Assembly: GCA_964434165.1 (NCBI GenBank)
Contig: CAYSUS010000017.1
Span: 1-64,000 of the forward strand
Direction: 5' to 3'
Source: CAYSUS01 sp964434165
Lineage (GTDB): Bacteria > Planctomycetota > Planctomycetia > Pirellulales > Thermoguttaceae
DNA: 64,000 nucleotides
The translations under genes and the position numbers were made by a program. This document shows, piece by piece, positions 27,873-36,936 of the stretch. How positions within the stretch are numbered: position 1 is the stretch's first letter; each line of letters begins with the position of its first letter. The notes below the pieces were generated by a model that did no database searches, was not told where the DNA came from, and saw nothing but the letters and a program-made list of their open reading frames with translations.

Positions 27873-28717
27873 TTCTCCTGTTCCCTGCCCTGTTCATGTG
27901 GCCTGGCTGAAGGATGGCGGCCCCTTTGGTCCACTAATTGGGCTATCGGATTCCCCTCGGACTGATCGTGCAGAAAGACACCGCATGTTGCCTATTTTCT
28001 CCACTTGGAAACGTCGCCGATATCGGCTATGACGACCAAATCGATTCGATTGGTTGCACGGAACCGACTCCGGGGTTCTGCTTCGTTGGAGGGGGTGCAC
28101 CCGCCGGAGGCTTCAATCACGCTCCCCCCAGCCATCGGGTTTCAGCACTCGGTCAGGGTCCAAGCGCTCTTTCCATGCTGGGAACTGAAATGGCCGTGCA
28201 CGATCCTGGGAGGGAAAAGGGGTCCGGCCCCCCTTGTGCGAAGCACCCTTCGGTCCGTACCGGCAGGAGGGTCCTGCCCCTTCCGTAATCACGCAAGGCT
28301 GCTCAGGCCGTGCGCCTCCAGGGGGTTGTCGATCGTCCGAGGCCCCGGCAAGATGCTTTACGCAAGTTGCGGCGCCCGACTGGATTAGCCCTTATTGCGG
28401 GATGCGTCCCCCTCCGCGACAACACGCGATCGCATCTTACTCGTCGGGAAGCGCTGCCGGGCCTTGTGTGGCCGGCTTCAGGGGACGAAGTAGAATATGG
28501 GTTTGCCGATTCTCTTACCCCATCGACCGTTGCGCGGGCCGTGAGAGCGAAGACTCCTTGGGCTCAGCCGGGCCGCTGGCTCGCGAGAAGACCCGGCTGA
28601 GTTCGGCGACACGTGCTGGGCGGGGTCTTCCCCCGGCCCATCGCTTTCCGCCGCGTTGGCGGCACCCCGGTTCTCAAAAGTCGCTCGAGGCGGCAACGGT
28701 CTGCGGGCGTCGGGTTC
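27873..28717. other. intergenic region, divergent start of two transcription units
   Basis: 845 bases between the polysaccharide operon (-) and the FAD/Fe-S enzyme (+), so promoters for both should lie here. I see no clear -10/-35 pair, no RNA and no gene with a credible start. The left end is less GC-rich than the flanking genes. A dispersed repeat is at 28196-28236. Confidence 0.5.
28196..28236 (+). repeat. dispersed palindromic repeat, copy 1
   Basis: The 20-mer GCACGATCCTGGGAGGGAAA (28198-28217) recurs exactly, inverted, at 32095-32114. Both copies run on into an imperfect palindrome of the type AAGGGGTCCGGCCCCCCTT, able to form a GC-rich hairpin. Confidence 0.75.
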
Positions 28718-31714
28718 ATGGAGCAGATCGACCAACAGCGCGAACGGATTCAGGAGGACCTTCGCGGTCTGATCGCGGGCGACGTCCGCTGCGACGACGT
28801 CTTCCTCCAGATGTACGCCACCGACGCGAGCATCTACGAGGTGCGGCCGCTCGGCGTGGTGCGGCCGCGCTCCACGCGCGACGTGGCCGCGTGCCTTCAG
28901 TACGCCTCGGAAAACCGCGTTTCGGTGCACGCGCGCGGGGCGGGGACCGGCATGGCCGGCGAGTCGCTCGGCGGGGGCCTGGTGATCGACTTCTCCAAGT
29001 ACATGAGGCGGATTCTGCGGACCGAGGCGGATTCGGTTCGCGTCCAGCCGGGCATCGTGCACCAGCGCCTGAACATCCATCTGCTCAAGTCGGGCCGGTT
29101 GTTCGGGCCGAACCCGGCCTCCAGCAGCGTGACGACCCTCGGAAGCACGATCGCCATCGACGGCGCGGGGAGCCGATGGCTGAAGTACGGCTCCGCCCGC
29201 GACCACGTGCGGAGCCTTCAGGTGGTGCTGGCCGACGGCCACGCCATGGAGATCGGCCGCGAGCCGCTGGTTGCGCAGGGGGGTGGCGCCGACGCCCGCA
29301 AGCGGGCCCTGGTCGGGCGCATTGCGTCGCTGTTGCGGAGCCGGTCGGAAGTCCTCCGGCAGAGCCACCACGACCGGCCGTTCAACCACGGCGGCTACAA
29401 CCTCGACGAGGTGCTTTCTGAGGACGGCCCGGGGGGCGGGTACCTCGACCTGGCCCGCCTGATCGTCGGATCCGAGGGTACGCTGGCGCTGGTGACCGAG
29501 GCCACGCTGGCCACGCAGCCGCTGCCTGGGGCGCGGGGCGTGGTGCTGTTGCTGTTCGACACCCTGGACGGGGCGGCCCGCGCGATATGCGACGTGCTGG
29601 CATACGGCCCGGCCCTCTGCGACCTGATGGATCGGCGCCATGTGAGTTTGGCGCGGGAGAACGAGGTTCGGCTCGACGTGCTGCTCCCGCGGGAGACGGA
29701 AGCCGCGCTGCTGCTGGTCGAGATGCACGGGGAGGACCTGGAGGAGGTGTGTCAGCGTCTTGATCGGGTCACCGAGGAGATCGTGTCGCGGAAGCGCCTG
29801 GCCATGGGGAGCCGGGCGGCCCTGGAGGACGACCAGATCGACTTGCTCTTGAACCTGGCGGTGATGGCGCAGCCGGGGCTGTACCGGATGAAGGGTCCGT
29901 CGCGGCCCGTGCCCGTCGTCGAGGACATGGCCGTGTCCCCGGCGTGCCTGCCGGAGTTCATCGTGCGCGTGCAGAACGTGCTCAAGCAGCACCAGGTGAC
30001 CGCCTCGCTGTTCTGCCACGCCGGACAGGGGCAATTGCACTTACAGCCGTTTCTCGACCTCTCGCGCCCCGACGAGATCGTGCGGATGCGCCGCCTGGCG
30101 GACGACCTGTACGACGAGCTGTTCGACGTCGGCGGGAGCATCAGCAGCGAGCACGGCTGCGGGCTGAGCCGGACCCCCTATCTCGCCCGGCAGTACGGCG
30201 GCGCGTACGAAGTGTTCGGGGAGATCAAACGGATCTTCGATCCGGGCAATATCCTCAACCCGGGCAAGATCGTGGACGGCGACTCGGACCTCCTGGTCCG
30301 CAACTTGCGTCCGGTGGTGGCCGCGCCCGCGGAGAGGCCGCCGGGCGAAGCGGCCGACGAGGCCCCGCCGCTGAGGAACCTCGTCGAGCTCCAAATGGAC
30401 TGGGAGCCCGCGCAGGTGGCCGAGGTGGCCCGGCAGTGCCACGGCTGCGGGAAATGCCGCTCGCAGTCGCCGCACGAGCGGATGTGCCCCTTGTTCCGCG
30501 TCCTCCCCGCCGAGGAGGCGTCGCCGCGGTCGAAGGCCAACCTGATCCGCGGAGTGCTCTCCGGGCGGCTGCCGCTGACCAGCCTTACCGGCGAGCAGTT
30601 CAAGGAGGTGGCCGATCTGTGCTACAACTGCCACGCCTGCCGGCTGGAGTGCCCGGCCTCGGTGGACATCCCGCGTCTGGTGACCGAGGGAAAGGGCGCC
30701 TACGTGGCGGCCAACGGGCTGTCCCTTTCGGACTGGGTGATGACCCATCTGGAGATGCCCGCGGGTTTCGGCAGCCTGATCAGCCCCCTGGCCAACCGCC
30801 TGCTCGGCAGCCGCGCGGCGCGGTGGATGCTGGAGAAGCTGTTCGGCCTCGCCCTGGGACGGAAGCTGCCCCGCGTGGCCGCGCGGAGCTTCCTCCGGCA
30901 GGCCGCCCGGCGTCGATGGACGCGCCCCGTCGCCGGCGAGGGGCGCAAGGTGGCGCTGTTTCTCGACACCTACGCCAATCACTTCGACACCCAGTTGGCC
31001 GAGGCGTTCGTGGCCGTGCTCCACCACCATGGCGTGCAGGTGTTCGTCCCGCCCGACCAGAAGCCTGCCGGTACGCCCGCGTTCTCGCTGGGCGCATTGG
31101 AGCGGGCGCGTCGCCTGGCGGGCCGCAACGTCGCCGTGCTGGCCGAGGCCATTCGCCAGGGGTACCACGTGGTCACGACCGAGCCCGCCGCGGCTTTGAC
31201 CCTGGTCCGCGAGTACCGGTACCTGGCCGACGACGAGGAGACGCGCCTGGTAAGTGAAAACACCAGCGAGGCGACCTCCTACCTCTGGAGGATGCACACG
31301 GCCGGGGAGCTGAGGCTGGACCTCCGGCCCGTGGAAGCCACGCTCGGATACCACCTGCCCTGCCGCCTGCGCGCGCTGGAGGTGGGCGCCCCCGGAGAGA
31401 ACCTGTTGGGGCTTATCCCGGGCTTGAGGGTCCGCCGCATCGAGGAGGGATGCTCGGGCATGGCCGGCACCTACGGGATGAAGCGGGAGCATTACCGGAC
31501 CAGCCTCCGCGTGGGATGGGGGCTGATCACCCGCTTGCGCCAGCCCGACCTCCAGGCGGGAACCACGGAATGCAGCACCTGCCGGATGCAAATGGAGCAG
31601 GGCACCACCAAGCCCACGGTTCACCCGATCAAGCTGCTGGCCCTGTCCTACGGCTTGATGCCTCAGCTCGCCGCCTTGCTTACGCGGCGGGGCGAGGAGC
31701 TGCTGCTGACATGA
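28718..31714 (+). CDS. FAD-linked oxidase / Fe-S / heterodisulfide-type oxidoreductase
   Basis: A 998-residue fusion like E. coli YdiJ or a D-lactate/D-2-hydroxyacid dehydrogenase. The FAD_binding_4 domain (about 25-270) has VSVHARGAGTGMAGESLGGG and LFGPNPASSSVTTLG. The FAD-oxidase C-terminal cap covers about 270-540 (ISSEHGCGLSRTPYL, FDPGNILNPGKI). Two 4Fe-4S clusters follow (CHGCGKCRSQ with a later Cys-Pro, and CYNCHACRLECP). The CCG domain near the end has CSGMAGTYG and ECSTCRMQMEQG. The substrate is probably a 2-hydroxyacid. TGA overlaps the moaD start as ATGA, although a functional link to molybdopterin is not obvious. Confidence 0.9.
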   Translation: MEQIDQQRERIQEDLRGLIAGDVRCDDVFLQMYATDASIYEVRPLGVVRPRSTRDVAACLQYASENRVSVHARGAGTGMAGESLGGGLVIDFSKYMRRILRTEADSVRVQPGIVHQRLNIHLLKSGRLFGPNPASSSVTTLGSTIAIDGAGSRWLKYGSARDHVRSLQVVLADGHAMEIGREPLVAQGGGADARKRALVGRIASLLRSRSEVLRQSHHDRPFNHGGYNLDEVLSEDGPGGGYLDLARLIVGSEGTLALVTEATLATQPLPGARGVVLLLFDTLDGAARAICDVLAYGPALCDLMDRRHVSLARENEVRLDVLLPRETEAALLLVEMHGEDLEEVCQRLDRVTEEIVSRKRLAMGSRAALEDDQIDLLLNLAVMAQPGLYRMKGPSRPVPVVEDMAVSPACLPEFIVRVQNVLKQHQVTASLFCHAGQGQLHLQPFLDLSRPDEIVRMRRLADDLYDELFDVGGSISSEHGCGLSRTPYLARQYGGAYEVFGEIKRIFDPGNILNPGKIVDGDSDLLVRNLRPVVAAPAERPPGEAADEAPPLRNLVELQMDWEPAQVAEVARQCHGCGKCRSQSPHERMCPLFRVLPAEEASPRSKANLIRGVLSGRLPLTSLTGEQFKEVADLCYNCHACRLECPASVDIPRLVTEGKGAYVAANGLSLSDWVMTHLEMPAGFGSLISPLANRLLGSRAARWMLEKLFGLALGRKLPRVAARSFLRQAARRRWTRPVAGEGRKVALFLDTYANHFDTQLAEAFVAVLHHHGVQVFVPPDQKPAGTPAFSLGALERARRLAGRNVAVLAEAIRQGYHVVTTEPAAALTLVREYRYLADDEETRLVSENTSEATSYLWRMHTAGELRLDLRPVEATLGYHLPCRLRALEVGAPGENLLGLIPGLRVRRIEEGCSGMAGTYGMKREHYRTSLRVGWGLITRLRQPDLQAGTTECSTCRMQMEQGTTKPTVHPIKLLALSYGLMPQLAALLTRRGEELLLT

Positions 31715-31956
31715 AGGTCTCCGTTCGCCTGTTTGCTCGGGGCCGGGAGCTGGCCGGGGCCGAAGAGGTCGAGATCGACCTGCCCGACGGAGCGACGGTC
31801 GCACGGCTTCGCCAAAGCCTCGCTGAGCAGGTTCCCCCTCTGGCCAGGCTGAGCCGTCACGTGATGTTTGCCGTGGATGCCCGCTACGTGGACGACGCGG
31901 CGACCCTGTCGCCGGGGGCCGAGGTGGCCTGCATCCCTCCGGTGAGCGGCGGTTAG
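31711..31956 (+). CDS. moaD: molybdopterin synthase sulfur carrier subunit MoaD
   Basis: Ubiquitin-fold protein of 81 residues. The C-terminal GG (PPVSGG) is the thiocarboxylate-bearing end that donates sulfur to precursor Z, and LPDGATVARL plus EVACIPPVSGG are family marks. ATG overlaps the preceding stop. MoaE and MoaA follow, so the set could make molybdopterin except for MoaC, MoeB and later steps, which are not in the window. Confidence 0.93.
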   Translation: MKVSVRLFARGRELAGAEEVEIDLPDGATVARLRQSLAEQVPPLARLSRHVMFAVDARYVDDAATLSPGAEVACIPPVSGG

Positions 31957-32072
31957 GAGTGCGGCGTTGCCGAGGATTGCGTTGGGAAGTGCCCGGTCGG
32001 GCACGCGCGCGGCAACGCGGATCGCGCATGCCACGATCGGGCCTGACCGTCCGAATCGCCTCGCGCGATTCC

Positions 32073-32116
32073 GGGAAAAGGGGGTCGGGCCCCCTTTCCC
32101 TCCCAGGATCGTGCGC
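32073..32116 (-). repeat. dispersed palindromic repeat, copy 2
   Basis: Inverted copy of the element at 28196-28236. TTTCCCTCCCAGGATCGTGC (32095-32114) is the exact complement of the 28198-28217 block, and the flanking GGGGTCGGGCCCCCTT makes the same type of hairpin. It lies in the 250-base gap between moaD and moaE. Confidence 0.75.
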
Positions 32117-32206
32117 GGCTATCTAGAATGGACTGGCGGCACGAGGACGGGGCCTCGGCCCGGGGACAGCCCAAGGGGAGCAGGAATTCCGGCCTTGCGC
32201 ACGCCG

Positions 32207-32644
32207 ATGATTGAGCTCAGCGATCGACCGATCGACCCCTCCGCGCTCCTTGCCCGGGTCGCCGCTCCGGAGGCCGGCGCGGTCGTCCTGTTTCTGGGGA
32301 CCGTCCGCGCCGAGACGGACGGTCGCGGCACGGCCTCGCTGGACTACGAGTGCTACACCGAGATGGCGCGCGAGAAGCTCGTGGAACTGCACGACGCGGC
32401 GTTGGAGAACTGGAGCCTGGCGCGATGTGCCGTGGTCCATCGCGTGGGGCATCTTGTCGTGGGAGAGGCGAGCGTGGCCGTGGCAGTAAGCTCCGCCCAT
32501 CGCGAGGCCGCCTTCGAGGCCGGCAGGTGGCTCATCGATCGCATCAAGCAGGTTGTGCCGATCTGGAAGAGAGAGAACCGGGCAGACGGCTCCTGCCAGT
32601 GGATCCATCCCGGGCTGGACACGGCCGCCGAGGGAGAAGGGTAG
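32207..32644 (+). CDS. moaE: molybdopterin synthase catalytic subunit MoaE
   Basis: 145-residue large subunit of molybdopterin synthase. Family stretches: GAVVLFLGTVRAETDGRG, YECYTEMA, HRVGHLVVGEASVAVAVSSAHR, and the catalytic lysine region VPIWKRENRADGS. It partners MoaD, whose GG tail inserts into its active site. The ATG of MIELSDRPI lies in the family's normal place; the open frame upstream crosses the repeat. Confidence 0.94.
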   Translation: MIELSDRPIDPSALLARVAAPEAGAVVLFLGTVRAETDGRGTASLDYECYTEMAREKLVELHDAALENWSLARCAVVHRVGHLVVGEASVAVAVSSAHREAAFEAGRWLIDRIKQVVPIWKRENRADGSCQWIHPGLDTAAEGEG

Positions 32645-32648
32645 TCCG

Positions 32649-33650
32649 GTGGCGTCCCGCAACTCCCAGCTCGTCGATCGCTTCGGGCGCGTGCACACCG
32701 ATCTGCGTGTCTCGGTGACCGATCGGTGCAATCTGCGGTGCTGGTATTGCATGCCGCCCGAAGGGGTCGCGCCGCACGCCCACGACGAGGTGCTCCGTTA
32801 CGAGGAGATCGCAAGGGTGGTTCGCGTCGCCGCCGAGCTGGGGATCCGCCGCGTCCGCCTCACCGGCGGCGAGCCCCTGGTGCGAAAAGGCATTCGCGAC
32901 CTGGTGGCCATGCTGGCCGCGATCGCGCGGCTCGAGGACCTGGCAATGACCACCAACGGCGTGGCCCTGGCCGCTTGCGCCGAGGATCTCCGCCGGGCGG
33001 GCTTGCGCCGCGTCAACGTGAGCCTTGACACGCTCGATCGGGAGAAGTTCCAGCAAATCACCGGCCGGGACGCCCTGGCCGACGCGCTGCGCGGAATCGA
33101 GGCGGCCCAGCAGGCGGGTCTGCGGCCGATCAAGCTCAACGCCCTGGCGATCCGCGGCTCAACCGAACAGGACGTCGTGCCCCTGGCCCGTTTCGCCCTC
33201 CAGCGCAGGATCTCCTTGCGGTTCATCGAGTACATGCCCCTGGGCGGCCATGGACCATGGGATCCGAGCCGGGCCCTGTCCGGCGAAGAGATCCTCGCCT
33301 TGATGCGCCGCGCGTTCGGGCCGCTGGAGCCGTGCGGTCCGGCCGGAGGCCGGGCGGCGCGGGAGTATCGTTTCGCCCGGGGCGAGGGCCGGCTGGGGAT
33401 CGTCCATTCGGTCACCGCTCCGTTCTGTGCGACGTGCAGCCGGCTCCGCTTGAGCTCGGACGGTCAGGTCCGAAACTGCCTGTTCGCCCCCAGCGCCTGG
33501 GACGCGCGCCGTCTGCTCCGCGGCGGCGGGACCGACCCCGAGATCGCCGCGCTGTTGCGCGACGCCGTAGGCGCCAAGCCGAAGAGCCGCGGTGCCTGCA
33601 CAGGTCAGTTCGCAAGGACCGATCAGACCATGCTCCAGATCGGCGGGTGA
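32649..33650 (+). CDS. moaA: GTP 3',8-cyclase MoaA
   Basis: Radical SAM enzyme of 333 residues, first step of molybdopterin synthesis. N-terminal cluster CNLRCWYC (CxxxCxxC), TGGEPLVRKG, and SLDTLDREKFQQITGR are present. The second cluster ligands lie in FCATCSRLRLSSDGQVRNC. The protein ends in GG, as MoaA proteins should. The start is the GTG of MASRNSQLV, only four bases after moaE. Residues 301-316 are a short extra basic loop. Confidence 0.96.
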   Translation: MASRNSQLVDRFGRVHTDLRVSVTDRCNLRCWYCMPPEGVAPHAHDEVLRYEEIARVVRVAAELGIRRVRLTGGEPLVRKGIRDLVAMLAAIARLEDLAMTTNGVALAACAEDLRRAGLRRVNVSLDTLDREKFQQITGRDALADALRGIEAAQQAGLRPIKLNALAIRGSTEQDVVPLARFALQRRISLRFIEYMPLGGHGPWDPSRALSGEEILALMRRAFGPLEPCGPAGGRAAREYRFARGEGRLGIVHSVTAPFCATCSRLRLSSDGQVRNCLFAPSAWDARRLLRGGGTDPEIAALLRDAVGAKPKSRGACTGQFARTDQTMLQIGG

Positions 33651-33702
33651 CGGCCCCCGCCGCGCAAATCCTGCTCTGACGAACCCGAAATCCCGACGCG
33701 CC

Positions 33703-34122
33703 ATGGGCGACCGAGCCTGGTATCACGAAGGCCTGCGGTTTCGATGCACCGGCTGCGGCGAGTGCTGCACGGGGGACCCCGGGTTCGTCTGGGTGACGGA
33801 CGAGGAGATCGCCCGCCTGGCGGCCGAGTGTGGTCTGGACCGCGAGCAGTTCGAGGCGAACTACGTCCGGCAGGTCGGATCGCGCAAGAGCCTTATCGAG
33901 CACGAGAACGGCGACTGCGTGCTGTTCGACCCTCACGCCCGAGCCTGCAGGGCCTATCGCGCCCGTCCACGGCAGTGCCAAACCTGGCCATTCTGGTCCT
34001 CCAACGTGAGGACTCCGGCGGACTGGAAACAAGTGTGCCGCGTTTGCCCAGGCAGCGGCAAGGGCCCCGTGGTGCCCCTGACCACCATTCAGGCTCGGAT
34101 CTCCTCGGACAAGCGCCTGTAG
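33703..34122 (+). CDS. YkgJ-family cysteine cluster protein
   Basis: 139-residue protein with CTGCGECC near residue 17, then CVLFD, CRAYRARPRQCQTWPFW and a CRVCPG. This is the metal-cluster pattern of the YkgJ/UPF0153 family. The function of the family is unknown. It lies 50 bases after moaA and may be co-transcribed. The ATG of MGDRAWYHEG was chosen because the family begins there. Confidence 0.85.
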   Translation: MGDRAWYHEGLRFRCTGCGECCTGDPGFVWVTDEEIARLAAECGLDREQFEANYVRQVGSRKSLIEHENGDCVLFDPHARACRAYRARPRQCQTWPFWSSNVRTPADWKQVCRVCPGSGKGPVVPLTTIQARISSDKRL

Positions 34123-34659
34123 GCGGCCACGGGCGTTGCCGGGTGCGAGGACGCGGTCCTCCGTCTCCTGGGAGGAATCCTCTCACCCGAACGCGCAGAT
34201 ACGGCTGCGGTTAAGGGACTGCCTCAAGCCGGGTTGCACGGGTGGCGCCGACTTGACGATCTGGCTGGAGTTTTCGGATTGGGAAGCCGATAAACCTGTG
34301 CAACCGCCAGGCGGCCTAACCGACCGCCTTGGCGACCCCGGACTGCGGCGCACGGCGCCGGGTGGACACTGGACTCCTAAGTCTTTATTTAGTATAGACT
34401 TATATCCATCCGCCCGATCCCGCGGGGCCGCACGTCGGCTAAGCTCTTTGACAATATAGACTTACAGGAACCGCATAAGCTCGCCTTGCGATGCGGTCTG
34501 TGGCGCTTCTTCGTGCGACCGTTTGACGAAGACGCCCTCTGGCTGACCGATTGGTCTTGACTCTAGTCGTTGCAGCATCTACACTTGGAGCGTGGCTTGG
34601 CGATTCCGTGGCGCTGACTTGCGTCGCCTCAACGGCCCCTCCTTGCAGGAGAAAGCGTC
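34123..34659 (+). other. intergenic leader of the HU gene, structured, no ORF
   Basis: 537 bases with no credible gene. The middle (34378-34465) is AT-rich against a GC-rich background. TGGACT at 34369 and TATAGA, 17 bases apart, make a weak sigma-70 candidate; TATAGACTTA occurs twice (34394 and 34455). AAGTCT (34379) and AGACTT (34396) form a short inverted repeat. A boxA-like site is at 34443. Farther on ACCGCAT (34470-34476) pairs with ATGCGGT (34491-34497). This looks like a long regulatory leader. Confidence 0.5.
34443..34455 (+). promoter_or_regulatory. boxA-like antitermination site
   Basis: GCTCTTTGACAAT matches the core of bacterial rRNA boxA (GCTCTTTRACAAT), the NusB-S10 loading site. 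No rRNA gene is nearby. A hairpin-forming stretch follows. It may be an orphan boxA in the leader of the HU gene or of a short RNA. Confidence 0.55.
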
Positions 34660-35037
34660 GTGACCAAGAAAGAGATTGTCCGGACCATCTCTGAGGAAAT
34701 CGGGCTCACGCAACTGAAGACCAAGGAGATCGTGCAGAAGACGTTCGACGCCATCGTCGAGGCGCTGGTTGAGGAGGGCCGGATCGAGCTTCGCAACTTC
34801 GGTGTGTTCGAGGTCAAGCGGCGTGCGCCGCGCAAGGCGCGCAACCCGCGTACCGGCGACAAAGTGTTTGTGCCCGAGAAGTTCGTGGTCACGTTCAAGC
34901 CCGGCAAGGAAATGGAGCTTCGAGTACGCGAGATGGAGCGCAAAGCAGCCGTAGCGGCCCAGGCGGCAGCCGGCGTGGGCGAGTCCCCGCCATCCCGGGC
35001 AAGCATGTCCGAAACCCTCGGCTCTCCAATGGGTTAG
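34660..35037 (+). CDS. HU family DNA-binding protein
   Basis: Histone-like protein of 125 residues. The N-terminal 90 residues are a full HU/IHF fold: TKKEIVRTISEEIGLTQLKTK, FDAIVEALVEEGRIELRNFGVFE, and the beta-arm RNPRTGD. A 30-residue Ala/Glu/Ser tail after residue 95 extends beyond standard HU. The start is a GTG with AGGAG about ten bases upstream. It compacts DNA and may act as an architectural regulator. The long leader with a boxA-like element is unusual for HU. Confidence 0.93.
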   Translation: MTKKEIVRTISEEIGLTQLKTKEIVQKTFDAIVEALVEEGRIELRNFGVFEVKRRAPRKARNPRTGDKVFVPEKFVVTFKPGKEMELRVREMERKAAVAAQAAAGVGESPPSRASMSETLGSPMG

Positions 35038-35472
35038 GCGACTTCGATCGCGGACGATTCGCTTGCCTGGCCCTTCTCCTCGTCGATCTGCCCTCCCCTC
35101 CTCCCGTCGAGCCGGTCCGCTTCCCGGCGGAAACTGACACGTTTCCAGGATTTTGGGCTCGGCGCCGATCCCGACCTTCGCTATTGTTCGACCCGACTGG
35201 AAGCAGGTCTCGGCCTGCCTCCCTACCTTTCCCGCATAACGAATCACTTGAAGACCGCCGCGGCAGGCGCCTCGGTCCCGGTACCGATGCCGTCCGGTCG
35301 TGGCGCGCCGCCCAGCGCTTGCGCGCCGGGGGAAGTGCGGCTGCCCGCGCCGACCGTACGTCGGCGCCGGGCCGCTGATCCCCGTATGCGCCGCCGGTAG
35401 GCGGGATTACGGAAGGAGCTGACCTTGCGCGCCGTCGGCGACGCAACTTGTGTTTCAGGGAGGATTTTCGTG
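35038..35472. other. intergenic region, no gene seen
   Basis: 435 bases between HU and a small lipoprotein gene, both on +. GC-rich with a few short inverted repeats. I see no RNA, promoter or convincing reading frame. Confidence 0.4.
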
Positions 35473-35691
35473 ATGCGCAGACTGTTCCTGGCTCTTGTGT
35501 CGGGCTTGCTGTTGAGCACGTCCGTGGGGTGTCTCATCCCGGGTTATTCGGCCGATCCGGTCCGCCGTACCCAGCAGTTGATCTTCACGTCGGAGAACCT
35601 TCGACTGATGCTGGAGGAGTGGGAGCGGATCTGGTTCCTCGACATGCCCGACCACCAGACCCCGTACCGCACCCACGGCGGCGTGATCTGA
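35473..35691 (+). CDS. small lipoprotein of unknown function
   Basis: 72-residue protein. MRRLFLALVSGLLLSTSVGC is a lipoprotein signal with cleavage before Cys20 (SVGC). The mature part (about 52 residues) has EEWERIWFLDMPD and ends in PYRTHGGVI. This end has the look of a conserved family tail, but I cannot name the family with certainty. AGGGAGG lies eight to nine bases before the ATG; GTG three bases upstream is also in frame. No function is known. Confidence 0.72.
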   Translation: MRRLFLALVSGLLLSTSVGCLIPGYSADPVRRTQQLIFTSENLRLMLEEWERIWFLDMPDHQTPYRTHGGVI

Positions 35692-35876
35692 CGACGCGTC
35701 GCCGCCACGGCCGATCCGGCGCTTGCGGCCACGCTCGTCCGATGCGTCCGCATCGGCGCGAGGCGGTTGCGCGCCTGCGACCGCCTTGCCGGGCCGGTTG
35801 ACGCGCGCCACCAGCAGGCGGGTCGGCCGTTGTCGGCCTGCGCGCGGCGGGCTACATTGGCGTTGGGGCCGCGTTG

Positions 35877-36875
35877 ATGGTCGCGCTTCGTCAAGCCGGT
35901 CAACGCGGCAGCGCCCCGCTCGAGCACGCCGTGAACCGCCCCGCCGCTCGTTTGAACGTCCGAATCGGCCGACTCGGCCTGGCCAACCCGATCCTCGTCG
36001 CTTCGGGAACGTTCGGTTATGCGCGGGAAATGGCCGGCATCGTGCCCCTAAGCCGGCTTGGCGGCATCCTCCCCAAGACGATCACTCAGGCCCCTCGCGC
36101 CGGGAATCCTCCCCCCCGCACCTGCGAGACGGCCGCCGGCATGCTCAACTCGATCGGCCTGGACAACGACGGAATCGAAGCCTTCGTCCAAGGGCAGTTG
36201 CCCTACCTGGCCACCCTGGGCACGGCGGTCGTGGTGAGCATCGCCGGAAAGAGTCACGACGAGTTCGTTGCCATGGCGGCCCGGCTGGACGGGCTGCCCG
36301 GCGTGGCGGCCCTCGAGCTCAACATCTCGTGCCCCAACGTCTCTGGGGGCGTGGACTTCGGCACCGACCCCCGCATGTGCCGGCAGGTCGTCGCCGGGGT
36401 GCGCCAGGCCTGCTCGCTTCCGATCCTGGCCAAGCTCACGCCCAACGTCGCCGACGTGGTGCCCGTCGCCCAGGCTGCCGAGGAGGGGGGGGCCGATGGC
36501 CTCTCGCTGATCAACACGTGCCTGGGCATGTCGGTGGACTGGCGCCGCCGCCGCCCGCGTTTGGGGAACGTGCTGGGCGGGCTCAGTGGGCCGGCCATCA
36601 AACCGATCGCCCTGCGCATCGTCCACCAGGTCGCCCGGGCGGTCGCCGTGCCGCTGGTCGGCATCGGGGGCATCGCCTCGATCGACGACGTGATGGAATT
36701 CCTCGTCGCCGGGGCCACGGCCGTGCAGATCGGCACGGCGAACTTCTACGATCCCACCGTGTCCATCCGAATCCTGGACGCGCTGCCCGACGCCCTCGCC
36801 GAGCTGGGGGCCTCCCGCGTGACCGACGTGGTGGGGACGCTCGACCTCGATCCCCCCCGCGACGCGGGCCATTGA
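35877..36875 (+). CDS. pyrD: dihydroorotate dehydrogenase (class 1)
   Basis: Pyrimidine-synthesis enzyme of about 332 residues. FMN and substrate motifs: NPILVASGTFGYA, LELNISCPNVSGG (catalytic Cys in the class 1 loop), ILAKLTPN, SLINTCLGM, and VPLVGIGGIASIDDV with GATAVQIGTA. The catalytic Cys in place of Ser marks class 1, probably 1B, which would need a PyrK partner not seen here. The start is uncertain: TTG (35874), ATG (35877) or GTG (35931) are possible and none has a clear ribosome-binding site. Confidence 0.92.
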   Translation: MVALRQAGQRGSAPLEHAVNRPAARLNVRIGRLGLANPILVASGTFGYAREMAGIVPLSRLGGILPKTITQAPRAGNPPPRTCETAAGMLNSIGLDNDGIEAFVQGQLPYLATLGTAVVVSIAGKSHDEFVAMAARLDGLPGVAALELNISCPNVSGGVDFGTDPRMCRQVVAGVRQACSLPILAKLTPNVADVVPVAQAAEEGGADGLSLINTCLGMSVDWRRRRPRLGNVLGGLSGPAIKPIALRIVHQVARAVAVPLVGIGGIASIDDVMEFLVAGATAVQIGTANFYDPTVSIRILDALPDALAELGASRVTDVVGTLDLDPPRDAGH

Positions 36876-36936
36876 ACGTGCCAGGTTTGCCCGCCCCCGC
36901 GCATCCCCAACCACCTCCCGAGACCGCAAACAAGCC

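Noticed and set aside
27938..28288. Open frame upstream of the FAD/Fe-S gene
   Set aside because: Gly/Pro-rich, no family features, crosses a dispersed repeat, no ribosome-binding site.
28478..32029. Two very long minus-strand frames opposite the FAD/Fe-S gene and moaD
   Set aside because: The plus strand carries clear FAD and Fe-S motifs; the minus frames have none and look like reversed codon patterns.
34123..34659. Possible rRNA or CRISPR leader because of the boxA-like site
   Set aside because: No 16S-like sequence and no repeat-spacer pattern follows; kept only as an orphan boxA.
35390..35425. Similarity of GGATTACGGAAGG to a stretch near 28276
   Set aside because: Only about 11 shared bases, too short to call a repeat in a sequence of this size.
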